A stretch of 64,000 nt of DNA, from NCBI RefSeq assembly GCF_001905445.1, contig NZ_LIVQ01000001.1, positions 310,001-374,000 of the forward strand. Direction: 5' to 3'. Within the stretch, counting starts at the first letter, position 1; each line of letters starts with the position of its first letter. Source of the stretch: Streptomyces sp. CB00455 (GTDB lineage: Bacteria > Actinomycetota > Actinomycetes > Streptomycetales > Streptomycetaceae). The notes beneath the pieces were generated by a model. That model had not been told where the DNA came from and ran no database searches. It saw only the letters and a list, made by a program, of their open reading frames with translations. Below, piece by piece: positions 28,730-36,750 of the stretch. The position numbers and the translations under genes are program-made.

Positions 28730-30133
28730 TCAGCGGGCCGCCAGCGTCTTCTGGAGCCAGTCGAAGACGACCTCGCAGTGCAACTGCGGGGCCATCGGGG
28801 AGCAGTGGAGCTGCGCGCCCTGCGCCGCCGTCAGCTTCACATAGTCCTTGGGCGAGGTGAGCTGGTCGTACAGCCGGCGCGCCTGGCCCGGGTAGAACTG
28901 CTCGTCCTCGTAGTCCAGGACCAGGGTGGGCGCCTTGATACGGCCGACGACGGAGGTGATCGTCAGCGCCTGGATGCGGGTCGCGGGGGTGTAGAAGTCG
29001 GTGAAGAGCTTGCCCTGGCGGGCTTCGAGCATGGCCGGGACGGAGAAGGGCTCGAAGCGCTTCTTCATGACGGCGGCGGCCTCGGCGGGCAGGTGCGGTG
29101 CGACTTCCTTGTTCCAGATGGTGTTCGTCTCCTCCTTGGTGGGAGTGAGGATCTGGCGGATCTCGGGCGGGAAGCCGAGCCAGGGTTCGACGCAGCCGGG
29201 CATGGCGACCAGTGCGGCGATCCGCGGCTCGAAGGCGCCGGCCCGGGGCACGAGGTCGCCCGCCATGCTCAGCCCGGTCAGGGCGATCTTTCCGGTGTCC
29301 ACCTCGGGGCGGGCGGACAGCCAGTCGATGAGGGGAGCGACGACCTTCTCCCAGGTGGGAGTGAAGACGACCCGGTCGACGAAGAGCAGCTGGCCCTGGC
29401 CCGGACCGTCGTAGACGAGGGCGTTCCAGCCGCGTTCCAGTGCGGCCGGGACGCCATAGGTCCACATGTCGACGTTCTGGCCGTCACTGCCGTTGGTCAG
29501 GATCACGGTGGGCCGGGGCGTGTTCGACTCGTCGGGGCGGAAGAACCACACCGGCAACGGCGTCGTGCCGTAGGGGACGGTGGCCTTGACCGCGGCGGGC
29601 TCGCACAGGTCGCAGAAGGTGTCCCAGGCGCCGCGTCCGGCCTTGTACAGCTGCTCCTCGCTGCCCGGGGTGTCGGAGCCGAGGACGAAGAACAGCGCCT
29701 GACCGTAGTACTGGGCGGCGCGCAGCGACCGGAACCGCTTGGTCTGGTCGTCGGCCTGTGGGCCCGGGGGCGGCTTCAGGAGCTGGTCGCCGAGGTTCCG
29801 GAAGGTCTCGACGTACGTCTGCGCGGAGAGACCGGCCTTGTTGATCGCGTTCACGGCCGTGAGTACTTCGCCGACCTCGGCGGCGCCTGCGCCGGCGGCG
29901 CCGAGCGCGAGGAGGGCGTTGAAGTTGTAGCCCGGGTTCTTGAAGAGCGTCATGGCGCCGGGCGTGGGGTCGCCCGCGGCCTGGCTGGACGAGGCGGAGC
30001 CGCTGGCGGTGGGCGCGGGCGCGGCGGGCACTGCGGCGGGAGCGCAGCCAGAGGCGAGCGCCGCCCCCGCACCGGCGACGAGCAGGGCGCGGCGGCTGGG
30101 GCCGGACTCGGGGTCGTTCGGTACGCACGTCAT
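28730..30133 (-). CDS. Secreted alpha/beta hydrolase (Tat/lipoprotein signal)
   Basis: 467 residues. The N-terminus has twin arginines (SRRALLVAGAGAALASGC) with a lipobox-like ASGC, so it is probably a Tat-exported lipoprotein. After a Ser/Ala linker and a helical cap (about 60-180), the hydrolase core has PTVILTNGSDGQNVD, the nucleophile elbow GLSMAGD (G-x-S-x-x-G) and a late TLVLDYEDEQFYPGQ acid region; the final His is likely in the GAQLHCSP/PQLHCE segment. Resembles dipeptidyl-peptidase/2,6-dihydroxypseudooxynicotine-type hydrolases. Substrate unknown. Confidence 0.82.
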   Translation of the reverse strand: MTCVPNDPESGPSRRALLVAGAGAALASGCAPAAVPAAPAPTASGSASSSQAAGDPTPGAMTLFKNPGYNFNALLALGAAGAGAAEVGEVLTAVNAINKAGLSAQTYVETFRNLGDQLLKPPPGPQADDQTKRFRSLRAAQYYGQALFFVLGSDTPGSEEQLYKAGRGAWDTFCDLCEPAAVKATVPYGTTPLPVWFFRPDESNTPRPTVILTNGSDGQNVDMWTYGVPAALERGWNALVYDGPGQGQLLFVDRVVFTPTWEKVVAPLIDWLSARPEVDTGKIALTGLSMAGDLVPRAGAFEPRIAALVAMPGCVEPWLGFPPEIRQILTPTKEETNTIWNKEVAPHLPAEAAAVMKKRFEPFSVPAMLEARQGKLFTDFYTPATRIQALTITSVVGRIKAPTLVLDYEDEQFYPGQARRLYDQLTSPKDYVKLTAAQGAQLHCSPMAPQLHCEVVFDWLQKTLAAR

Positions 30134-30217
30134 ACCGGTCGAAGCTAGCCCCGGCCCGGTACGTCGACATCTCGGCTGCTCCGAACGGCCTACGCGCCCC
30201 TCGCGTGCGCGGGTGGA

Positions 30218-30571
30218 TCAGGGGTGCAGCAGGCGCGTCCAGTCCTGCGGGACCCGGCCGGCCGGTCCCGGCGTCGGCTGGTCCGCCGGGTGGTCGCCCG
30301 GAGGGGCCAGCTCGGGTCCGGAGTCGAGGAGCTCGCCGGTGCCGTAGTGCCAGAACCATTCCTCGCCCGGTTCGAAGCTCTGGACCACGGGGTGGCCGGT
30401 GGCCTTCCAGTGGGCGGTGGCGTGCTGGGCGGGCGAGGAGTCGCAGCAGCCGATGTGGCCGCACTGGGCGCAGCGTCGCAGGTGGAACCACCAGCCGCCC
30501 GACGCGTCGCAACCGGCGCAGCCGGTGCCGGTGGGCGGGGCGCTCGGGTCGATGCCGTCGATCTCGGTCAT
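30218..30571 (-). CDS. UBP-type zinc finger protein
   Basis: 117 residues. The zinc-finger UBP pattern is C18-x2-C21, C34-x2-C37, C42 and histidines at 50, 54 and 60, with WFHLRRCAQCGHIGCCDSSP the recognisable core. The second half is Pro-rich. In eukaryotes this module binds the ubiquitin C-terminal Gly-Gly; in actinobacteria its partner is unknown. Its start overlaps the histidine kinase stop (ATGA), so it is the last gene of the REC-TrxR/kinase operon. Confidence 0.88.
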   Translation of the reverse strand: MTEIDGIDPSAPPTGTGCAGCDASGGWWFHLRRCAQCGHIGCCDSSPAQHATAHWKATGHPVVQSFEPGEEWFWHYGTGELLDSGPELAPPGDHPADQPTPGPAGRVPQDWTRLLHP

Positions 30572-32115
30572 ACGGACTCCTCGGTGGTCTCGGTTCCGGG
30601 TGCGGTCCCGCTTCCCGGCGCGCTTTCGGGTGCGGTGTCGGTCCCGGGTGCGGTGTCGGTCCCGGGTCCGGACCCGGCGTCGGATTCCGGGGCCGTCAGG
30701 GGCAGCAGCACCTGGAAGCGGGTGTCGCCCGGTACGGACTCGACCTGGAGGGTGCCGTGGTGCTTGTTGACGATGATCCGCCAGGAGATGTCCAGGCCGA
30801 GCCCGGTGCCCTCGCCGACCGGCTTGGTGGTGAAGAAGGGATCGAAGATGCGGCCGCGGATGTCCTCCGGGACGCCGGGTCCGGTGTCCCGGAACTCCAC
30901 CAGAAGCCGGTCCCCCTGGCGTGCCGTGCGGACCGTCAGCGTGCCGTCGTGGCCGGTGCTCCCGATGGCGGAGACGGCGTTGTCGATGAGGTTGGTCCAC
31001 ACCTGGTTGAGTTCCGCCGGGTAGGCGGGCACGTCCGGCACGGAGCGGTCGTAGTCCTTGACCACCCGGATGCGGGAACCGGTCTTGCCGGACAGCATCA
31101 GCAGGGTGCTGTCGAGCAGTTCGTGGACGTCGACGACGCGGAAGGAGGCGCGGTCGAGCTGCGAGTACTGCTTGGCGGCGTCGACGAGGTGGGAGATGCG
31201 GGTGGTGGAGTCGCCGATCTCGTCCATCAGCAGCTCGGTCTCGACCGTGTAGTTCAGCCAGCCGATCGCCCCCGGCAGTACGTCCTCGGCCACGACCGCC
31301 GCGACGTGCTCCAGCCAGTCCGTGTCCAGTCCGGCCTGCACGAAGGTCGGTGCGATCCGCCAGCCCTCCGGGATGCCGTGGCCGTCGAGCCAGTCGGCGA
31401 GCTCGTCCTCGCGGTCGGAGGCCTCCAGGGGACTGAGCACCGGCGCCTTGGCGACGCGTTCGGCGGTGCGCTCCTGGATCTCGATGAGGTCGGCGAGTGC
31501 CTCGCGGGAGTAGGGGCCCCGGGTGATGACGGCGAGCTTGTGCCGCATCTTGCCCACCCGCTCCCGCAGCGTGGCGGTGGCCCGGACGGCCGCCGCGGCC
31601 GGGTTGTTGAGCTCGTGGGTGAGACCGGCGGACAGTGATCCGAGGGCGAGGAGCCGTTCGCGCTGTCCGATGGCCTGCTGGGCGTTCTTCGAGCCGAAGA
31701 AAAGCCCTTCCAGCAGGTGCGCCGCCATCGGGAACCATTCCTGCATGACGTCGGCGAAGGACTGCGCGGGCAGGACGAAGAACCGGGTCGGCTCGGTGAC
31801 GCGCATGGAGTTGTTGTACACCTGCGGCACCCGGTCGCCCAGGTACGCCTGCATGGCCCCGGAGTACACCCCGCGCTGCGAGGTCCGGCTCACCTCCACG
31901 TCGTCGCCGCCGACGCGGCGGGACAGCACGACGGTGCCCTCGATCATCACGTAGAAGCAGGTGGCCGGTTCGCCCTCGGTGTAGACGGGGCCGGGCTCGA
32001 ACCGTTCGACCCGTCCTTCGCCGCACAGCCGTCCGAGCTGCTCGGGCGAAAGCTTCTCGAACAGGAACAGCGAGGCGACCTCCTGCGGGCTGCAGGGCAT
32101 GGTCCGCCCGCTCAC
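30568..32115 (-). CDS. Cyclic-nucleotide-binding-domain sensor histidine kinase
   Basis: 515 residues from the GTG at 32115 (GGAG upstream; GTGA overlap with the preceding stop). A cNMP-binding fold is at about 15-135 (FEKLSPEQLGRLCGEGRVER, EGEPATCFYVMIEGTVVLSR). The H-box is LGSLSAGLTHELNNPAAAAV, and the ATPase has N-box NQVWTNLIDNAVSA, DTGPGVPEDIRGRIFDPFFT and GTGLGLDISW. No membrane helices, so cytoplasmic. The C-terminus is a Gly/Thr/Pro/Glu repeat. The natural receiver is the REC domain of the adjacent fusion protein. Confidence 0.92.
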   Translation of the reverse strand: MSGRTMPCSPQEVASLFLFEKLSPEQLGRLCGEGRVERFEPGPVYTEGEPATCFYVMIEGTVVLSRRVGGDDVEVSRTSQRGVYSGAMQAYLGDRVPQVYNNSMRVTEPTRFFVLPAQSFADVMQEWFPMAAHLLEGLFFGSKNAQQAIGQRERLLALGSLSAGLTHELNNPAAAAVRATATLRERVGKMRHKLAVITRGPYSREALADLIEIQERTAERVAKAPVLSPLEASDREDELADWLDGHGIPEGWRIAPTFVQAGLDTDWLEHVAAVVAEDVLPGAIGWLNYTVETELLMDEIGDSTTRISHLVDAAKQYSQLDRASFRVVDVHELLDSTLLMLSGKTGSRIRVVKDYDRSVPDVPAYPAELNQVWTNLIDNAVSAIGSTGHDGTLTVRTARQGDRLLVEFRDTGPGVPEDIRGRIFDPFFTTKPVGEGTGLGLDISWRIIVNKHHGTLQVESVPGDTRFQVLLPLTAPESDAGSGPGTDTAPGTDTAPESAPGSGTAPGTETTEESV

Positions 32116-33788
32116 GACTGCTCCAGGTACCGGTGGACGAGCATGACGGCCATGGCTCCCTCTCCTACGGCGGACGCGACGCGCTTCGCGGACTGGGCGC
32201 GTGCGTCGCCCGCCACGAACACGCCGGGAACGTTGGTCTCCAGGTGGTAGGGCGCCCGGTCCAGCTCCCACTCGGCCGGCGGTCGCCCGTCCGGCGTGAG
32301 GTCCGGTCCCGCCAGGATGAAGCCGTGCTCGTCGCGCAGTACCGTGCCGTCCAGCCAGTCGGTCAGCGGGGCCGCCCCGATGAACACGAACATCCACTGG
32401 GCGTCGACGAGTTCGGTGGCGCCGCTGTCCACGTCCCGCAGCGTCAGCTGTTCGAGGTGCCCCTGGCCGTGCGCCGCCTCGACGGCCGTCCGGGTCCGGA
32501 CCGTGATGTTCGGCGCCTCCTCGATCTGCTGGACCAGGTAGTGCGACATCGACGCCGTCAGGGACGCGCCGCGCACCAGCAGGGTCACCGACTTGGCGCC
32601 CCGCGCCAGGTACATGGCGGCCTGCCCGGCGGAGTTGGCGCCGCCCACGATGTAGACGTCCTGCTCCAGGCAGGAGGACGCCTCGGTGAGCGAGGAGCCG
32701 TAGTAGACCCCGCAGCCGGTCAGGTCGTCGCAGCCCGGGGCCTGGAGCTGCCGGTAGGACACGCCGGTCGCCAGGATGACGCTGTGCGCGGCGACCGCCG
32801 AGCCGTCGGAGAAGCGGACGACGCGCGCCGCGCCGTTGACCTCCAGCCCCGTCACCTCGCGCGCGGTGAGGATCTCGGCCCCGAACCTGCCGGCCTGGCG
32901 GCGGGCCCGGTCCGTGAGCTGCGCGCCGGACACGCCGTCGGGGAAGCCGAGGTAGTTCTCGATGCGGGAGCTCTGACCGGCCTGCCCGCCGGTCGCCGAC
33001 CGCTCGACCAGTACGGTACGCAGCCCCTCGGAGGCGCCGTACACGGCCGCGCCGAGCCCGGCCGGGCCGCCGCCGATGACGACCAGGTCGTAGAAGTCGG
33101 CGGTCGGTGTCGTGGCGAGCCCCACGTGGGCGGCGAGTTCGGTCGCCTCGGGCTCGATCAGTACGGTGCCCTCCGGAGTGATCACCAGGGGCAGCCGCTG
33201 CCCGTCGGCCCCGGCGGCCTCCAGGAGTCGTCGCCCTTCGGGCTCGTCGCAGGAGTACCAGCGGTAGGGCACCTGGTTGCGGGCCAGGAACTCCCGGACC
33301 TTCGATGAGCGTGCCGACCAGCGGTGCCCGACGACCTTGGTGGCGGGCACCGGCCGGTGGTCGCTGGAACGCCAGGCCGTCAGCAGGTCGTCCACGACCG
33401 GGTAGAGCTTCTCCTCCGGCGGGTCCCAGGGTTTGAGCAGGTAGTGGTCGAGGTCGACGACGTTGATCGCGTCGATGGCCGCGTTGGTGTCGGCGTACGC
33501 GGTCAGCAGCACGCGCCGCGCGCCCGGATACACGGCCAGGGCCTGTTCGAGGAATTCGATGCCGTTCATCAGGGGCATCCGGTAGTCGGCCAGGATCACG
33601 GCCACCAGGTCGCCCCGCAGCTTCAGCTCGCGCAGGGCCTCCAGCGCCGACTCGCCTGACTCGGCGCGCACGATCCGGTAGGTGGCCCCGTAGCGGCGCC
33701 GCAGGTCGCGGGCGATGGCACGGGAGACTCCCGGATCGTCGTCCACGGTCAGGATGACGGTCCGCGATGCCTCGGCGACCTCTGCCAT
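32112..33788 (-). CDS. REC-domain / thioredoxin-reductase-like fusion protein
   Basis: 558 residues from the ATG at 33788 (GGGAGAGG upstream). Residues 8-140 form a response-regulator receiver: D16-D17-D18 pocket, phosphoacceptor D68 (ILADYRMPLMNG), T96 and K119. Residues about 150-220 are a glutaredoxin-like segment without cysteines (HRWSARSSKVREFLARNQVP). From about 233 follows an FAD/NAD module (DLVVIGGGPAGLGAAVYGAS; VYIVGGANSAGQAAMYLARG). The redox CxxC of thioredoxin reductase is missing: the region reads GCGVYYGSSLTEASSCLEQD. This family is known as fused regulator/reductase; electron acceptor unknown. Confidence 0.92.
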   Translation of the reverse strand: MAEVAEASRTVILTVDDDPGVSRAIARDLRRRYGATYRIVRAESGESALEALRELKLRGDLVAVILADYRMPLMNGIEFLEQALAVYPGARRVLLTAYADTNAAIDAINVVDLDHYLLKPWDPPEEKLYPVVDDLLTAWRSSDHRPVPATKVVGHRWSARSSKVREFLARNQVPYRWYSCDEPEGRRLLEAAGADGQRLPLVITPEGTVLIEPEATELAAHVGLATTPTADFYDLVVIGGGPAGLGAAVYGASEGLRTVLVERSATGGQAGQSSRIENYLGFPDGVSGAQLTDRARRQAGRFGAEILTAREVTGLEVNGAARVVRFSDGSAVAAHSVILATGVSYRQLQAPGCDDLTGCGVYYGSSLTEASSCLEQDVYIVGGANSAGQAAMYLARGAKSVTLLVRGASLTASMSHYLVQQIEEAPNITVRTRTAVEAAHGQGHLEQLTLRDVDSGATELVDAQWMFVFIGAAPLTDWLDGTVLRDEHGFILAGPDLTPDGRPPAEWELDRAPYHLETNVPGVFVAGDARAQSAKRVASAVGEGAMAVMLVHRYLEQS

Positions 33789-34148
33789 ACCTCTCCCGCC
33801 CCGAGTGGCCCGGCCTGCCGCGCGGCAGGCCGCCCGCACCGGTTACCGCCCATCGTATGTTCGATCCCCCGGCTTCGCTCCGGGGCGCCGCGGAGGCCGC
33901 CGGCGAGCAGGTCACCGACGGGCCTGCCCTGCGCTGACCGGACCCGGGCGCCCGGTCGCGGGCCGGGCTGATCGTTGGCCACCTGCTGGGGCCGGGCGCC
34001 TGCTCGGTTCTGCTGTGCAGTACAGGGCAGGGCACTGCAGTCGTGTGCAGCGATCCGCTCAGCGCGGGCCGGGGCATCACTGGGCATTGCGTGCGTTTTG
34101 TCCCGTCTATGGCGTTCGCTGTCGCTGTTCTCGGGGTAGGGCGCCAGG
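33789..34148. other. Divergent intergenic region between REC-TrxR operon and GST gene
   Basis: 360 bp. Contains a 22-bp perfect palindrome (33811-33832) near the leftward gene and an AT-richer patch around 33850 (cgtatgttcgat) that may be a promoter. A TGCAG-rich stretch at 34010-34050 includes the palindrome ACTGCAGT. No gene seen. Confidence 0.45.
33811..33832. promoter_or_regulatory. 22-bp perfect palindrome upstream of the REC-TrxR operon
   Basis: Arms CGGCCTGCCGC and GCGGCAGGCCG with no spacer, 22 bp before the start codon at 33788. Could be an operator or a leader hairpin occluding translation. Confidence 0.5.
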
Positions 34149-35159
34149 ATGAGCTACGTGAGCGCAGGCAAGGGGTACTCCCGCGACAGCCGGTACCTCA
34201 CCACCCGGATCACCGCCGACGGGCGCGACGGTTTCCCGGTGGAGGCCGGACGCTACCGCCTGGTGGTGAGCCGCGCCTGCCCCTGGGCCGGCCGCGCCGT
34301 CATCGTGCGACGCCTCCTCGGACTGGAGCGGGCCCTGCCCATGGCGGTCGCCGGACCGACGCACGACGAGCGCAGCTGGAGATTCGACCTCGATCCGCAG
34401 GGCCGCGATCCGGTACTCGGGATCGAGCGGCTCCAGGAGGCGTACTTCGCCCGCGAACCCGGCTACGACCGGGGGATCACCGTCCCGGCCATCGTGGACG
34501 TGCCCACCGGCAAGGTGGTGACCAACGACTTCCCGCAGATGACGATCGACATGTCGCTGGAGTGGACGGCCCACCACCGCGACGGTGCGCCCGCGCTGTA
34601 CCCTCCCGCCCTGCGGTCGGAGATCGACGCGGTGGACGAGGTGGTCTACAAGGACGTGAACAACGGCGTGTACCGCGCCGGGTTCGCGGGGTCGCAGGAG
34701 GCGTACGGGGAGGCCTACGGCCGCCTGTTCGCCCGGCTCGATTGGCTCTCCGAACGGCTCGAGCGGTCCCGTTACCTCGTCGGCGACACCGTCACCGAGG
34801 CGGATGTGCGGCTGTTCACCACGCTCGTGCGCTTCGACGCCGTCTACCACGGGCACTTCAAGTGCAACCGGCAGAAGCTCTCGGAGATGCCCGTGCTGTG
34901 GGCCTACGCCCGGGACCTCTTCCAGACCCCCGGCTTCGGCGACACGGTGGACTTCGAGCACATCAAGAGGCACTACTACCTCGTGCACGACGACATCAAC
35001 CCGACGGGGATCGTCCCCGCCGGCCCGGACCTGTCGGGCTGGCTCGAACCGCACGGGCGCGAGGCCCTGGGCGGCCGCCCCTTCGGCGACGGCACGCCGC
35101 CCGGGCCCGTCAGCCAGGCGGAGACCGTCCCGCCCGGCCACACGCCGCCGACCCGCTGA
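34149..35159 (+). CDS. Xi-class glutathione S-transferase-like (thiolyl-hydroquinone reductase family)
   Basis: 336 residues. The Xi-class active site SRACPWAGR holds the catalytic C44, with the expected RYRLVVSRACPWA strand-helix context. The C-terminal helical domain has VYKDVNNGVYRAGFAGSQEAY and YLVGDTVTEADVRLFTTLVRFDAVYHGHFKCN, family hallmarks. ECM4/YqjG enzymes reduce glutathionyl-hydroquinones. Because Streptomyces make mycothiol rather than glutathione, a mycothiol-dependent version is likely. Stands alone, divergent from the REC-TrxR operon. Confidence 0.9.
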   Translation: MSYVSAGKGYSRDSRYLTTRITADGRDGFPVEAGRYRLVVSRACPWAGRAVIVRRLLGLERALPMAVAGPTHDERSWRFDLDPQGRDPVLGIERLQEAYFAREPGYDRGITVPAIVDVPTGKVVTNDFPQMTIDMSLEWTAHHRDGAPALYPPALRSEIDAVDEVVYKDVNNGVYRAGFAGSQEAYGEAYGRLFARLDWLSERLERSRYLVGDTVTEADVRLFTTLVRFDAVYHGHFKCNRQKLSEMPVLWAYARDLFQTPGFGDTVDFEHIKRHYYLVHDDINPTGIVPAGPDLSGWLEPHGREALGGRPFGDGTPPGPVSQAETVPPGHTPPTR

Positions 35160-35226
35160 GACGTGGTGGTCCGGGCCGGGCGAGGTGTGCTCCTCGGCCC
35201 ACGCCGGTGAGGTGGCGGGCGGGAGC

Positions 35227-36615
35227 TCAACCGGAGACGAGTGTGTCCCACTGATCCCGGGTCGGTCCGTCGTGCTGTGGTGAGAAGTCCGGGTGGGCCG
35301 CCAGCCAGGCGATGAGGTGTCGGTCCACTTCGTCGGTGCCGTAGGCGTCGTGGGCCGGCCGCAGGAGATGGCGTACCTGTGCTCGGGCCCTCATGATGAC
35401 GGGATCGTCGAAGGCGCAGGCGGCCAGGGCGGCAGCCCGCCGGTCCGAGAGCGGTGAACTCTCCGCAAGCCGCTGCTCGTTGGTGCGGTCGGCCGTCACC
35501 TGTGCGTCGAACCAGGGGCGGAGGGCGTGTGCAGTCCAGGCGTGGTAACCGCTGGGGTCCGCGGCGATCTGGTCGACATGGGCGGCGAGGTACTGGGCGG
35601 CGCGCAGACCGAGGGCGGCCCCGTGGCCCAGGGTGGGGTTGGTGTGGATGAGGCTGTCCCCGGCGTTGACCAGGCCGGTGACGACGGGTCCGGCGCCGTC
35701 GGCGAGGGCGGTCCAGCGGTTGTCCAGTCCGGCCATCGCCAGCACGGCTGACTGCGGTTCGGGCGCCAGGTCGAGCCAGGCGGCGGTGGCGGGGAAGCGG
35801 CGGGCGGCGGCCTCGAACACGGCGGGGTCGGTGAGCGCGCCACGGGTCGGATCACCCGTGGAGAGCACCAGGTTCACCGCGAAGGCGTCGTTGTCGGAAG
35901 GGAAGACGCCGGCGAGCGCGAAGGGTGCGGCCGAGCCGGTCTTCACCCGTCCTGGGTCCCGGGGCCCGTCGGCGCGCAAGCGGTACCAGCGGCACAGATA
36001 GGCGAGCCCGGTGCGATGGCTGTCGACCACGGGCGGGCGGCAGCCGGCCGCGATCAGCCACGCGGGAACCGGCGAGCGCCGGCCGGACGCATCGATGACG
36101 AGGTCCGCCCGGTGCGTGTCCGCGCCCACCTGCACGCCGGTGACCCGGGCGGGGCTGACCCGGGCGGGCCGGCCCTTCTCCATGCCGAGGGCGCGCACCC
36201 GGCAGCCTCGCCGTACATTCACGGTGCGTTCCCGCCGCACGGCAGCGACCAGGGCGGCCTCCAGCACGATGCGGCGGGTGCGCAGGGTCACCAGGTCCTC
36301 ATCGCCGGCCCGGTGCGTCGGATGTTCCCCGAACCAGTCGAACTCGTGGTACTCCCGGGCTCCGCGCGCCAGCAGGTCCGCGTAGACATCGGGGGTCTCG
36401 GCGCGCAGCACGGTGCGCACGGGCGCGAGGAGCGAGTGGGGCTGGACGGCCTGCGGGACCCGGGCCCTGCCCCAGTGGTAGAAGTCCCGGTCCAGGTCCT
36501 CCCCGGCCTGCCGCGCCTCCTGCTCGAACAACGTGACCGTGTGGCCCCGCCGGCCCAGCATGAGCGCCGTCCCGAGCCCGCTGATACCCCCGCCGATGAC
36601 CGCAACCCGCGCCAC
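35227..36615 (-). CDS. FAD-dependent oxidoreductase
   Basis: 462 residues from the GTG at 36615 (AAGGGGAG upstream). Begins VARVAVIGGGISGLGTALML (GxGxxG), then TLFEQEA. LVIDASGRRSPVPAWL is at about 190-205, and GLVNAGDSLIHTNPTLGHGA carries the GD motif near 315. Resembles flavin hydroxylases/epoxidase-like oxidoreductases of the geranylgeranyl-reductase superfamily. Same strand as the MmpL gene, 135 bp downstream of it. Substrate unknown. Confidence 0.84.
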   Translation of the reverse strand: MARVAVIGGGISGLGTALMLGRRGHTVTLFEQEARQAGEDLDRDFYHWGRARVPQAVQPHSLLAPVRTVLRAETPDVYADLLARGAREYHEFDWFGEHPTHRAGDEDLVTLRTRRIVLEAALVAAVRRERTVNVRRGCRVRALGMEKGRPARVSPARVTGVQVGADTHRADLVIDASGRRSPVPAWLIAAGCRPPVVDSHRTGLAYLCRWYRLRADGPRDPGRVKTGSAAPFALAGVFPSDNDAFAVNLVLSTGDPTRGALTDPAVFEAAARRFPATAAWLDLAPEPQSAVLAMAGLDNRWTALADGAGPVVTGLVNAGDSLIHTNPTLGHGAALGLRAAQYLAAHVDQIAADPSGYHAWTAHALRPWFDAQVTADRTNEQRLAESSPLSDRRAAALAACAFDDPVIMRARAQVRHLLRPAHDAYGTDEVDRHLIAWLAAHPDFSPQHDGPTRDQWDTLVSG

Positions 36616-36750
36616 TGTGCTCCCCTTCGCGTCGTGTTGCGGGACGAGCCTACTGCTTGGCGATCTCCGGTCGAGATGCGGCATCGCCGTCGGCCGTCGC
36701 CTTGCGCGGTGTCACCGCGAACGCCGTCACGGCCTCGGCGGGCAACACCG

